Positions 12,221-22,338 of a stretch of DNA of 64,000 nt are shown here, piece by piece. The DNA comes from Campanula takesimana (Eukaryota; Streptophyta; Magnoliopsida; Asterales; Campanulaceae), in NCBI GenBank assembly GCA_026119855.1, contig JAOWBW010000147.1, positions 992,001-1,056,000 on the forward strand, written 5' to 3'. The notes under the pieces are model-generated. The model had not been told where the DNA came from and did no database searches. It saw only the letters and a list, made by a program, of their open reading frames with translations. The first letter of the stretch is position 1. Each line of letters starts with the position of its first letter. The position numbers were made by a program, and so were the translations under genes.

Positions 12221-13187
12221 TGTTAGTAATAAATTGGTGTGTCCAATTTATGTAACGAAAAGTAGAAGTTGAAATGCTCAAAAATGAATGGGTAAGTTGG
12301 GGAGTGGGGTAGTATCCCACATGGAAAGGGAAGGGAAAATTCCCTAGGATCCTTCCTTGTAAAAGGGTATCCCAAATGGGATAATAAGGGAAAAATGTTC
12401 TAAGACCATTTGTGGGTAAAGTCAAGTGAACTTGTCCCACATTGGTTTAGAATAAAAAGGTGAGCTAGTTTAAATACAATTGACCATTTGTATGGGTTAA
12501 GATTGTGTAGACCAGAGGCTCTCTCTCTCTCCCCCGGGTGCGCAGGGGGGGTGCAAATTTAGTTGGAAATTTGTCGATTTATGTCTTGGACCACCAGACT
12601 CATGTTTGCGCGACCTGCGGACACGAATGCAGCTCCGAAATGGCCTAGGCCGTGACAAGCTCATTTTTTGAATATTTTCTGTCCCCTAATTTTTTGAATT
12701 CGGCTGGACTGATTGTGTAACAGTCAGAATAAAGACCATTCATTACAGAATTATTTTGTAACAGTCAAAATTAATTCTATTGATTCCAGTTTTAATTGTG
12801 TGATTAATGGGATCTTCTTGAGCAGTTTAAAATGGCTTTTCGACAGCCATTTTCAGACACACAGTTCAACAATCTCTCACCCTCTTGCTTCAGCATTTTT
12901 CCTTGGCCCTCTTGCTCTCCTCGTGGTGACTCTTTCCAGGCACATCGAAGTTCGCCGGAGGTACTATTGTGCAGTCGTCGTCCGGTCCGTCCGTTGTATC
13001 CTGGGAGACAGGCGTCCAACGTATCCTCAAGCACAATACCTGTGAGGGGGCGGATTTGTCTTAAGGACAGTGTTGGTTTACACGACTCGGACAAACCCAA
13101 CAACATTCTTTTTCCAGTTTCTGTTTTTTGTTTTGTAATCTTTGTAATTTATGTTTCTGTTCAATATTTGGTGTAATATTTCTAACA
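12221..13187 (+). repeat. probable solo LTR
   Basis: It starts TGTTAGTAATAAATTGG and ends TTTCTAACA, 967 bp, with typical LTR content: a TCCCACATTGG stretch, a CT-rich leader near 12520 and a T-rich 3' part. The flanks CTAAA and CTTTA are only a 3-of-5 match, so a target duplication is not proved. Short open frames inside (12.7-13.2 kb, both strands) overlap each other and look fortuitous. Confidence 0.5.
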
Positions 13188-13483
13188 CTTTAAGCATGTT
13201 TTATGATGATGACCTTTATTGAATAGCTTGATTGAGTGCTCTTATTAAATTTTTGTTAAATTTTATTATAAAAACATAGGTCCTAGCAATATGAATATTT
13301 GTATAAATATGTGCCACATTGCTGATAGTGGCAAACTAGTAACAATTTTTCTTTAAAAAAATAAATGACTATGTTGCTGAAAAAAAAGAAAAGAATAAGA
13401 ACCAATTGACCATAAATTAGTTAAGCAAAAGCTAAGAAAATATCCAAACATTGGGGCCAGGGTTTTACTGTGGGTTAAGTTGT

Positions 13484-13588
13484 ACGGCCCATTTAGAAAG
13501 TTTGCAAACCCTAGATATTGTGTACAACATTGTAGCGGCTGCTTAACCCTAATTCTGTCTACAAAATGCCTCGCAGCTGCACGGCCCA
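13484..13588 (+). promoter_or_regulatory. site II (GGCCCA) and telo-box-like cluster upstream of gene A
   Basis: GGCCCAT occurs at 13486 and 13583, and AAACCCTAG/TAACCCTAA at about 13506 and 13543, all 100-205 bp before the predicted start of gene A. The same pairing, with the same surrounding words (CGGCCCATTTAGAAAGTT), occurs upstream of gene B. Site II elements with telo-boxes are known from promoters of plant genes for ribosomal proteins and proliferating cells; a role here is inference. Confidence 0.45.
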
Positions 13589-13689
13589 TTTAAATCTCCG
13601 CCCACGGCTGCTCCACTATACATTCCTCCGTCAATTCAGTCAATTTATATCATCTTTCAAAACCATCTTATCCAATTCTTCATCATTTG

Positions 13690-14504
13690 ATGCTATCATC
13701 ACGGTGGAGAATGCTGCTTTTGAGGCCGCCTGATTTGAAGGTAATGATTTATTTGATATTTATTTTCGGTGGATCAAATGGCATTTTTGTTTTAAATATT
13801 TCTATCCCTGCCCTTTTAACATGGGGGTTGATTATGTGTTCCTTTTTTGGATTTAAAATCATCAATTCATTTCTCAATTGTGTTTCCATGAGAATTTTAC
13901 CAAATATATCTGCTTAATTCTGTTTATTTGGGAAAACGTTCAGGATATATCTGTTGACCTTAGAGATAATTATTAGTGATGAATCGTTATGTTTTTTAAA
14001 TCATGGATTAATGCTTTGTAAATGAAATTGACTGTTGCTTACGTTTTTCTAATTCTTCCATTTTGTACAGGATGTTTCTCAAAGACAAGGTCGTTGTTCA
14101 TATCATTTCAATGACAAAAACCTACCTTTTGGCATGTAAGTTGACAGAATTAATTTCTGTAAACTAATTTCTGTAAACTAATTGCATTATATAAAGATTC
14201 GGATTAATATTAGCTAATAGTAATATAAATAAAACTATTGACTGCAAATTTTTTAAACGTACATTAATAAAATCTATATAAATTGTTTTTTAGACTCATT
14301 TGCAGGACAGATCGCAATCCACGAAGTCTTGTAGAAAAATTATTTTCTTCCTTCAAAAACAATACCGAGAAACCTGATGTCTCAGAGGGAGAAGGTAATG
14401 AAAGAATAAGTGCACTGGAAGATGAAGACGAACTAGAAATGCCCTCTATACGAATGCCTGCTAAAAGAAAGGAGAGGTCGAGTCAGTGCACATGCTGTGG
14501 TTGA
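13690..14504 (+). CDS. gene A: small uncharacterised spliced gene (predicted three exons)
   Basis: Exon 1 is 13690-13740 (MLSSRWRMLLLRPPDLK), ending at a GTAATG donor. Exon 2 is 14071-14135, after a TTTTGTACAG acceptor and before GTAAGT. Exon 3 is 14294-14504, after TTTTTTAG. The phases agree and give about 108 residues. The N terminus is short, basic and leucine-rich; the middle is acidic (EDEDELEM) and the C terminus basic with cysteines (SSQCTCCG). I recognise no family. Support comes from a diverged second copy at 58.7-60.1 kb in which exon 1, the start of exon 2 and the promoter motifs are conserved. The start is uncertain: gene B begins four residues later. It could be a transposon-duplicated fragment rather than a working gene. 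Confidence 0.4.
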
Positions 14505-14590
14505 TGCTAATGCAAGGGAAGGAAGAGTCGAAAGGTCGAGTCAGTGCAAAAGCTGTGGTTGATGCTAATGCAAGGGAAAGAAGACTCGAC
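14476..14590 (+). repeat. 58-bp tandem duplication at the end of gene A
   Basis: Two near-identical units start at 14476 and 14534 (GGTCGAGTCAGTGCA ... GGTTGATGCTAATGC). The first unit contains the predicted stop codon. Gene B has its own tandem duplication at the corresponding place. Confidence 0.8.
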
Positions 14591-14662
14591 TCTGTTTGGC
14601 TCTACTTAGTTGCTACAAATAGACAGTATGATTGTTCACCTACATATTGAACAATATTTGTA

Positions 14663-14848
14663 CTTCCTTAGTCCCAATTTAATGTTTCTACTTTGACTTC
14701 GGGATTACGTGATTAAGAAAATGTAATTGTTATGAGTATGAAAAGTAAATGAGAGAGAGAAAGAGGGTAGAGAGTCTTTCTTGTGAGAATGACAAGTGGA
14801 TCCCGTTATTCATTTTAAAATTGTACATTCATTTTGGGATGGATGGAA
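14663..14848. mobile_element. Stowaway-like MITE (186 bp) with TA target duplication
   Basis: The left end CTTCCTTAGTCCCAATTTAA and the right end, inverted TTCCATCCATCCCAAAATGA, form imperfect terminal inverted repeats of the Stowaway CTCC-TCCGTCCC type. TA flanks both ends. There is no coding capacity. It lies in the 3' flank of gene A. Confidence 0.7.
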
Positions 14849-14850
14849 TA

Positions 14851-15631
14851 TTTATTTTCGAAGCTTCTTTACATTATTTTCATTTTTTGTAAATATAACC
14901 TTGACAATTTCTTAAACTTGTATGAGTTTCATTACTTAGATTCGTTGAAGTTTTAAATTGGAGTATAATATATATAAAACTACTTGTATTCATTTGCTAA
15001 AATCATTTTGCATGCTCAATATTACTTACCCACGAAAACCTGCTGATGAAATCATACTTTCGGATGTTAGTCGTGTTTCCTGTAAGATTTATCTTAGTGA
15101 AATTGTACTATCAGATGCAGGCCCATCTCAATAATTACAGAAGCCATGTGCTAAATATGAATGTGGGGCCTTTAGTAATTATAAAATTTACAAAAGTGAT
15201 TGCAATAATGTTGAAGTAATATATAAATAATCTTTTCAAATAAAAATATATTGTTAAAAGAAAATCAAATTTTTAATTAAGGTTTGGAAAAAATAGAATG
15301 AAATCTAAACTTTAAAAAGTGGGAGGAAAGCCCAAAAAATAAAATATAAGAAAAGCCAAAAAGTAGGAGAAAAGAAGCCCAAATGAAAATGAAAGTGAGA
15401 GGAAAGGCCAAGAAAAATTAAAATGCAATGTATGGGATTCGAACTTGGACAAAAAATGGAAACAAGAAGTTACACAAGAGACTTAACGAACAGGCAACTT
15501 GAGTTTCTGTGATGTAGATTGGAATTTTAATTATATTTAAAAAAAAAATCCAAAATTTGGGGACCTTAAAATTTTTGGGGCCTGTGCTATTGGGATGCTT
15601 GCACATGGTCAAAATCGGGCTTGATCAAATG
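14851..15631. other. AT-rich repeat-like stretch without a gene
   Basis: The part from about 15110 to 15625 has repeat character (GGGGCC words at both ends, runs of AAAGCCCAAA) and one tRNA B-box-like word on the minus strand (GTTCGAATCCC, near 15434). No A box or 3' tail was found, so it is not called a SINE. Confidence 0.35.
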
Positions 15632-15940
15632 TGAAAGTCCCTGTTTAACTAAATGAACATATAGATTAAAACTTGGACAGCTAATAGTTTGATGTTAGCT
15701 GTTGAGAAATAATAAATAAAAAAAATGTGCAGCGGAATATAAATAAATAAAGAAATGAAAGGACAATGTGTAGTGTGTGTGTAAGTGTATGGACAAGAGT
15801 ATACACAGTATTTTTAATGTGGTTCAGAGGCAAAACCTTTCTCTTACATCCACCCCCATTGTTGGAACAGTGAGATCAATTCACTATAATATTCTCTTCA
15901 ATAAGAGTTACAAGAACTGATAAGTCAAGTTCCTTTAAAA
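15632..15940 (-). repeat. 3' part of an LTR, minus orientation
   Basis: On the plus strand it begins TGAAAGTCCCTG, which matches the end of the solo LTR at 53216. It then matches, in inverse orientation, about 20095-20330 of the LTR at 19248, including the GTGGTTCAGAGGCAAAACC and CCACCCCCATTGTTGG words. The 5' part of this LTR is missing; beyond 15940 the sequence is unrelated. Confidence 0.7.
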
Positions 15941-15973
15941 CAAAGAAAACAAACCAAATTATTTTAACCTATA

Positions 15974-16804
15974 TTAGGCATTCTGACTTCTCTTCACTGC
16001 TTTTAGTTCTTGAAGAAGAGCAGCTTTCCTCACCGGTTGTTTCTGTCTGTAGAACCAGTCATTGTTCCAGTCAAGACCCATCATGTAGTTGTATTGGAAA
16101 TACTGGTCTTGTCTGGCTATCAATTGAGCTTTGGTGAGAACAGGTTGGTGATTCAGAAGTCTTCCACCAATCCATGCTTGCAGCTGTTGAGGGGTCATGG
16201 TATTTTCAGATAGTGAATCCCCTATGGCATTGTCTTTATACAGAGACGCAGGTCTCTTCTTGGTGAATTTGGTAGGCTGACTCTGGGAGGAAGAGCTTGG
16301 AAGAAGGAATATAGGGATGTTTGGGATGGTCTGGTGGGAATGTGATGGCTACTTGGAGGAGGAGGAGGGAAGGCTGTTTGGGTTGGCTGTTCAGGGGATG
16401 GAGGGATTAGATTGTCACCTCTTTGAATAGTGAATTCAGAAATGTCATCAAGATTTTTAAGGAAAGAGGATTTGATTTGTTTGATGAGGGTGACTGAGAA
16501 TTGATTGAAGTCAGTATAGGTGAGGTAGTATGGAGGAGTGTATTTGAATGGGTCAAAGTTTGATGGTAGGTTAGCAAGCTTTGATCTGGATTTCTTGTGG
16601 AATACAGGAGGAGGGGGAGGTAGGTGTTGAGGGTAAACAACAGAGATGGGGAAGAGATTTTTTACTATGATCCCAAGTATGTTTAGCTGTTAGCATTTGG
16701 ATTAGGTTGTTTGCTTCAAGGATGTTTCTAACATAAGTCCCGGCTTCTCCTATAAAGAAATCTTGCTTAATATAGTATCCATGGGCATATTCAGTGATCT
16801 CCAT
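15974..16804 (-). pseudogene. unfamiliar minus-strand ORF beside the LTR remnant (frameshifted)
   Basis: Coding-like sequence opens at ATG 16804 (MEITEYAHGYYIKQDFF) and can be followed through at least two frame changes (near 16640 and 16250) to a stop at 15974. The middle is proline/serine-rich and the end is polar (MTPQQLQAWIGGRLLN ... VRKAALLQELKAVKRSQNA). I recognise no domain. It lies only about 30 bases from the LTR remnant and points toward it, which is where some plant retrotransposons keep extra ORFs between pol and the 3' LTR. That role is inference. Confidence 0.35.
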
Positions 16805-17292
16805 TTGATTTTCAAAGAAAGGGCAAAAACAAAGAGTTAGGGTTTGAAAAAGGGGATTTGAGAAATATTGAAGGAGAGCGACTGTTTGTTGTTTATAAAT
16901 GGGTAGTGAGAGTGAATGGACCATGGTTTAGAAGGTGGGGGTAACGGTTATATTTTTAGAGGGATGCGACGTGGGGGTTAATTAATGTAGCCGTTAAGAT
17001 GACGCAACAGTTATCCCCTGTTACTGTTTACATGAACAGTAACTAGAATGAAATTAAATGGTGTCCCATTTATTTCCAGAAAAAGAGGGCGGCTAATTAT
17101 AGAAAGTAAGGTGCTAATATAACACAACACTCTTCTAATTTAATTTTGACCATCACATCTCAGTATTTGCCACACAAATCTACCAATAGTACAGATTTGA
17201 GGGTCAAATCAGTCGATATTTTGTAGACACAAATTTTATCCAACAGCTAAGCCTATGGTTATACCCTATTATGGACCAACATGAATGTCTTG

Positions 17293-17301
17293 TGTATATA
17301 A
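17293..17301 (+). promoter_or_regulatory. TATA-box-like site upstream of the 310-codon ORF
   Basis: TATATAAGG stands about 200 bases before the ATG at 17503, with no competing ORF in the same frame. It is a plausible core promoter, supported only by sequence and spacing. A GA microsatellite lies between (about 17441-17460). Confidence 0.3.
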
Positions 17302-17502
17302 GGAATATGAACTTAGGTGTAGAATACATACTAAGTTTATTTTCATTGTAATGGGAAGACTTTCTTCTAAATTCAGTCCAAGTAAAATGGCACATACTGC
17401 TAAGGAATTGATATTCACAGTTCCTTCTGGGGAGGAAACTGAGAGAGAGAGAGAGAGAGATTTGAAAGAGAATTTAGGTCATATACAATACAAAGTGATC
17501 AC

Positions 17503-18435
17503 ATGTTGCATGAGGAAGTTGATCAGCTTCCTCTTGATCACCCTTTTAAGTATATGGAGGTGAAGGATAGAGAAAAAAGAAAGAGGGAGTGGGATAATGA
17601 AAGAGAGGCATTAGAGAATGCTGAAAGGGAAAGGTTAGCAAAGATAAGTGATGTTTTTGGTAAAGGGAAAGGAAAACAAGGGGATGAGAAAAGTAGTATA
17701 AAGTTGTTTGGACAAGCGATGAGGGTTGGAGAAGGTGAGAGCAGCAAAACAAAAGCTGCACATCAAGAGGTCCAGAGGGTGTATTCCCTTGGAGAATTGA
17801 TGAAGCAAGAGGGGTTTAATGTCCATGAGATGGACATAGGTAGGAGGGAGATAGGAGAGACTCAGAATGTGAGACAGTTTACATTGAGGGAGTTGATGCA
17901 GCAGGAGGATGACTTAGCTGTTAAGGCCAAAAGGGTGCCTATAGTTGAACAGCCAAGAGAATATGCCCCAGTAACAAGAGATTCTCTGTCTATCAGCATG
18001 GCAGTGCTGGAGGGAGGAGGGGATAATTTCTATGGAGTTCATCAATCTCCATCAACTACTCATACTCAACTGTTTAGGAAGTATTTGAGGTGTTGTAGTC
18101 CTGTCCAGGTTGATGAGGGAAAAGATGAAGGTCCTGCATCTCAGTTGGCTATGATAGATGCTGAGAGCATTCAAACTTCAAGGACCTTTAGTTTCATGTC
18201 TCCTCTTGGAGATTTTCCTCCTTATGATGCAGTTGAAGAGTGCTGGACAAGGACAATGGGTCCACCATTACAATACTCAGTGAATTCCATTGATCCTTTC
18301 ATTGAAAGGCATCCTGTATTGCTCGAGAGATATGGAGAAACTAGTCAATCTGTACCTTCTAAGCCATATGGAGGGAAGAATCAATATGACACATCTGGAG
18401 AGGGGTATGGATTTGGATGGAAGCAGGTCTTGTGA
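17503..18435 (+). CDS. element-borne ORF of unknown function, 310 codons, intact
   Basis: This is an uninterrupted ATG-to-stop frame. Residues 20-60 are highly charged and helical (REKRKREWDNEREALENAE), a probable coiled coil with a Gly/Lys-rich basic patch (GKGKGKQGDEK). Then come two short repeats of a similar motif (SLGELMKQE and TLRELMQQE, about residues 95-130), and a C-terminal half with conserved words such as SRTFSF, SPLGDFPPYDAVEE and ERHPVLLERYGET. There is no signal peptide, membrane segment or recognised domain. A second copy with the same words, broken by frameshifts, lies at 63215-64000. Both lie among pieces of the same LTR family, so it is probably carried by a retrotransposon. 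It is antisense to the RNase H remnant at 18722-19215. Confidence 0.6.
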   Translation: MLHEEVDQLPLDHPFKYMEVKDREKRKREWDNEREALENAERERLAKISDVFGKGKGKQGDEKSSIKLFGQAMRVGEGESSKTKAAHQEVQRVYSLGELMKQEGFNVHEMDIGRREIGETQNVRQFTLRELMQQEDDLAVKAKRVPIVEQPREYAPVTRDSLSISMAVLEGGGDNFYGVHQSPSTTHTQLFRKYLRCCSPVQVDEGKDEGPASQLAMIDAESIQTSRTFSFMSPLGDFPPYDAVEECWTRTMGPPLQYSVNSIDPFIERHPVLLERYGETSQSVPSKPYGGKNQYDTSGEGYGFGWKQVL

Positions 18436-18721
18436 GAAGGAGTTGGTTTGAACAGCTATGTTTGTTGGTTAGCTGTTCAGAAAAGGCTTTGCAATTTTTG
18501 TTTTGTTTTTTTGTTTTGGGATGGGTATTTTGAGGAAAGGGTAGGCTACCATGTTCTCTAGGAGGTAGTAAGGATAAAGAATAGTTTCAAGTCCTATGAT
18601 GTAAACATATCATCATAGGATTGTCATTGAATAGAATTCTGTTTAGGTTAGCTGTTGAGATTCTTGAACAGCTAACGATGTTTTATGTACCTTTTTAAGT
18701 TATGAAATGAAATTTTAGTTT

Positions 18722-19215
18722 ATCCCTTTTACTTAAGCAAGTTAATCATTCCTAACATTGCTCTCAAAAGTTTAAACCTTTTCTCATCTATAGCTTTAGT
18801 CAGTATGTCAGAGACATTGTCTTCAGTACCAACTTTGGCTAAATTAATGTACCCTTTTCAACATGATCTCTAATGAAGTGGTGTCTAACTTCAATATGTT
18901 TGGTTTTAGAGTGTTAAACAGGGTTCTTAGTCATAGCAATTGTACTTTAATTATCACAAAATATAGGAATATTAGTAACATCCATACCAAAGTCTTGTAG
19001 TTGACTTTTTAAGTACAAGATTTGTGAGCAGCAGAGACCAACTGCAACATATTCAGCCTCAGCTGTAGAGGTTGCTACAGATGTCTTCTTTTTGCTAGAC
19101 CAAGATGAAATTCTTGATCCAATGAATTGACATCCCCCACTTGTTGACTTTCTGTCAAGATTGCATCCAGCATAATTGTGTCACTAAGAAGCACAAAGTT
19201 AGAAGAGCTAGAAAC
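18722..19215 (-). pseudogene. copia RNase H remnant
   Basis: Minus-strand translation shows the copia RNase H core: NYAGCNLDRKSTSGG near 19170-19125, SWSSKKKTSVATSTAEAEY, and HSKTKHIEVRHHFIRDHV towards 18860, ending DILTKAIDEKRFKLLRAML. Two in-frame stops and a one-base deletion near 19177 break it. Nothing upstream of RNase H remains because the LTR at 19248 begins just beyond. It shows that a copia element was once here in minus orientation. Confidence 0.8.
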
Positions 19216-19247
19216 CAAATGATCAAAGAATGAAGATGAAGAAGAGT

Positions 19248-20333
19248 TGTTAGTACCTCACTATGCTTAATCATCAATTAATCATAGTAAACATGTTTTG
19301 ATAAATAAATAATAAAGTCCAGTTGATTACATGATGTATACAAAAGACCTGAGTACAGGCAATCCAAGACAAAGTTCAACAGCTAAGCTGCCCTGCATCT
19401 ACACAACTCAAACAGCTACAACATTACATGATCTACCTATCATCTATACATCATACAAACTAAAGAACCATCAAACACAGACTCCATTACACTTAAATGG
19501 ATTATCAAGATGCCAATTACAAACAAGCTTCAACAGCCAACGCCTCAAAGACCGAACATCTAAGACACCTGTTTGAACAGCTAAGCCTGTTCTTGGCCAA
19601 CAGCTATCTCTGCCACCTCAGATCCTTGAAGATCAATTATTTCAATAATTGAAACATTCTCCAAATCATTGGAATAAACCCTTATTGAAGCTTGATCAAG
19701 TCTGCATAGCTCTCCACCCAGATTGACAACTTGCATCCAACCAAGTATTAAATATGTCAGTCAACTTGACTTAAACCATTACTCCTATGCACCTTTGTCC
19801 CCCAACGGCTATATAGCAACCCCTATATAAAGGAGCATACTGGCATGTTGTCAAGTTAACCCTTTACTTCTCTTTTAAAACCCATGCATACCATTTGCTC
19901 ACTTTTTCGCCGGTCTTGAATATTTGCATAAAACCACTGCAAATATTGTGCCATCTTGCACCCAGTTACAACCCTCACCAATCCAGCTAACAGCCAAGCT
20001 ATTTCTCTCTGTAAAATACTCTTGTAATTTTATTTTCTTTTCTTTTTCGCTTTGAAAGAATCAACCTTAATTGAAGTGTCAATTAAGTAGAAGGGGTTCA
20101 AAGGAACTTGCCTTATCAATTCTTGTAACTCTTAGTGAAGAGAATATTATAGTGAATTGATCTCATTGTTCCAACAGTGGGGGTGGATATAAGAGAAGGT
20201 TTTTGCCTCTGAACCACTTTAAAAATACTGTGTACACTCTTGTCCATACACTTACACACACACACACTACATTTTGTCCTTTCATTTCTTTACTTATTTA
20301 TATTCCACTGCATAATTCTTTTATTTATTTTTA
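19248..20333 (+). repeat. LTR of the AACAGCTAA-rich family, 3' end missing
   Basis: It begins TGTTAGTACCTCACTATGC directly after a purine-rich tract (GAATGAAGATGAAGAAGAG, 19229-19246), the position of a 3' LTR. The same start occurs at 62525. The 3' portion (20095-20330) matches the corresponding part of the 25614 LTRs and, inverted, 15632-15940. The expected terminal words are absent: the sequence changes at about 20333 into a gypsy LTR remnant. Confidence 0.75.
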
Positions 20334-21716
20334 CACCTCCTTAGCCTTAGTATAAATATAACACTTCATCCACTTTATTTTATTGATACTTTATTCAAGA
20401 ATTCAAGATTGTAACAAGGATTCATCAATTTAATTCAGGTTTTGATATTCTTTAATTTATTTCTTGTTAGTGATTTTATTATTATTAGTAGCTAATTTTT
20501 TAGATTCATGAATTGGTAGTAAGAAATACTAAACTCTATGCTATAGATTTAATTCTTCCATTCATTCTTATTCTTGTTTATCAAAATATTCTTCATATAC
20601 TACAACAAAAATGGCTTTTCCCGGCACTTTCATACGTGCCGCTAATTTTCGGCACTTTTGGAAAAAGTGCCGCTAATTTCCGGCACTTTTTCATAAGTGC
20701 CGCTAATTCCCGACACTCTTTCATAAGTGCCGCTAATTCCCGGCACTTTCTAACAAGTGCTGCTAAATTCCCGGCACTTTATAAAAAAGTGTCGGGAATT
20801 AGCGGCACTTTTTTTATAATGTGCCGCTAAAAACAAGATGTTTGTTTTGAAATTTTTATTTAATTTTTAAATTTAATCATATTTTTCATGTAACTTTGCT
20901 TTAATTTGTTGCTTATATTTTTCATGTAACTTTGCCGGGAAATTAAAAAGTACCGGGAAATTCCGGCACTTCTGATAAGTGCCGGAAATCCCGGCACTTT
21001 TAAAGTGCCGGTAAGTATTGCCGACACCACTTTTTCCGGCACTTTCAAAAGTGCCGAAAAAAGTGCCGGGAATAGCTTTTCCGGCACTTTTTTTCAATTT
21101 CCGGGAAAAGTCACTTTTGTTGTAGTGAGCTAAATTCTTTAGTTTCAATTATATGTTAAGATATAAATTGGCTTTAGAATTTCTGGGTATCTATTGTTAC
21201 AGTGACTCAGGCATTGATACATTGACCACTATTTTAATAATTAGATTCAATTGAGGCCGTGATTGAAATCAAAAGTATCTTGGTTCACATGTTCTTAAGT
21301 ACTTCATGAATTCTTGGAAAATTATATGAACGTGATAGAAAAATATAATTTGATAGGAATATTAGAATTGCAATCCGGCGACCGAACCGTCCCAATTCTT
21401 ACTTTTGTGAACGGACCCAAGTATGAGATTGATCTTGTCATTTGGAGCATAGAATAGAGTGAAAGTATTTGTGAACTCAATCCATGAATCTATTAGTTAA
21501 TCTTGCTTTTATTTGTTTTCTTAGTTTAATTTTAGTTATTTCTTAATAGTTATTCAAAACCAAAACCCCATATATTTATTTTTCTAGTTTTAATATACAT
21601 TCTTGTTTTCCAATCTATTCTCTGTGGATTCGACCGTTGCTTGTGCATACTACTACAGCAGTAACTAGTACACTTGCTAGGTAATTTAATTAGAGGGAGA
21701 TTTTCTCCATCAATTA
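20334..21716 (+). repeat. gypsy (Tat/Athila-like) LTR remnant carrying a MITE
   Basis: The stretch from about 21600 to 21716 (CTGTGGATTCGACC, then ACTTGCTAGGTAATTTAATT and a TTTTCTCCATCA end) is typical of the 3' end of Tat/Athila-type LTRs, and a TATAAATA box lies near 20350. A CACTA-type MITE interrupts it at 20598-21127. No primer site or internal region follows, so it is a truncated or solo LTR. The left end is approximate. Confidence 0.55.
20598..21127. mobile_element. CACTA-type MITE with CCGGCACTTT repeats (530 bp)
   Basis: The left end TACTACAACAAAAATGGC (first base changed from C) and the right end, inverted CACTACAACAAAAGTGAC, are terminal inverted repeats. Inside are many GTGCCGCTAATTCC and CCGGCACTTT units in both orientations, the subterminal repeats of CACTA elements. 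There is no coding capacity. The flanks ATA and AGC do not match, so the 3-bp duplication is lost or the ends are slightly off. Confidence 0.65.
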
Positions 21717-22338
21717 TCTTTTTGATACAGTTCTACATTTAACAGGAAACAAATAAGAAATTGCGGTCATCCAAACACGCTTGTGTTTCACCTTATATAT
21801 AAACAATTGTGCTCAAATGACAATATTTGCCCGCAGTTGTGCAAAGTAGCATGAGCAAAGAAATTGATAATGCCGTGGTTCAAATGGAAATATTTGTCCA
21901 TCATTTATACATCTTTCATGTTAATTGGCGTATTATTCCTATTAAACTTGATACTTTTTCACAACATTCTCAAAGATGTTCAGATAAAGAATCAATCTTT
22001 ATCAATTTTTGATGCATTTTCACCATGTCAACCTAGAGTATGATGTGGTGGGCCTAGATTGCAAAGTGTGCCAGAGCGTAGAAGACAAATGAACATTCAG
22101 GGTAGATTCTTTTTCGTAACATTCATCTTAGAGTCTCGAGTTGTACATTTAGGAAATGTGAATCTATAATTGTTTTAATGCTTGTATGGCATAGAAGGCT
22201 GTAATTAACTTGTACTCTCTCCGTTCTAAAATGAATGTCTTTTTTTAATTTTACAAAACATCGTAATGATATATTTATATTATTTCTTTTTTTGGCCCCT
22301 AGCAAAAGAGAATGTCATTTACCAATTTGAAAAGTATG
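21717..22338 (+). pseudogene. partial duplicate of the gene A/B 3' region
   Basis: The words GAAATTGCGGTCATCCAAAC (21760s) and TTTAGGAAATGTGAATCTATAA with AGAAGGCTGTAATTAACTTG (about 22148-22212) match gene B at about 59180 and 59995-60070. It looks like the back half of another copy of this gene, or of gene A split by the repeats between 15.6 and 21.7 kb. No long ORF remains. A weak MITE-like word (CTCTCTCCGTTCTAAAATG) follows at 22214. Confidence 0.35.

Noticed and set aside
12713..13176. Three overlapping ORFs of 100-114 codons on both strands
   Set aside because: They lie inside a probable solo LTR, overlap in different frames and show no protein-like motif.
15430..15445. tRNA-derived SINE suggested by GTTCGAATCCC on the minus strand
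   Set aside because: No A box at the right distance, no 3' tail and no flanking duplication.
22214..22320. Stowaway MITE starting CTCTCTCCGTTC
   Set aside because: No convincing inverted right end or TA duplication was found; gene B has a similar word in its 3' flank, so it may be part of the gene's own 3' region.
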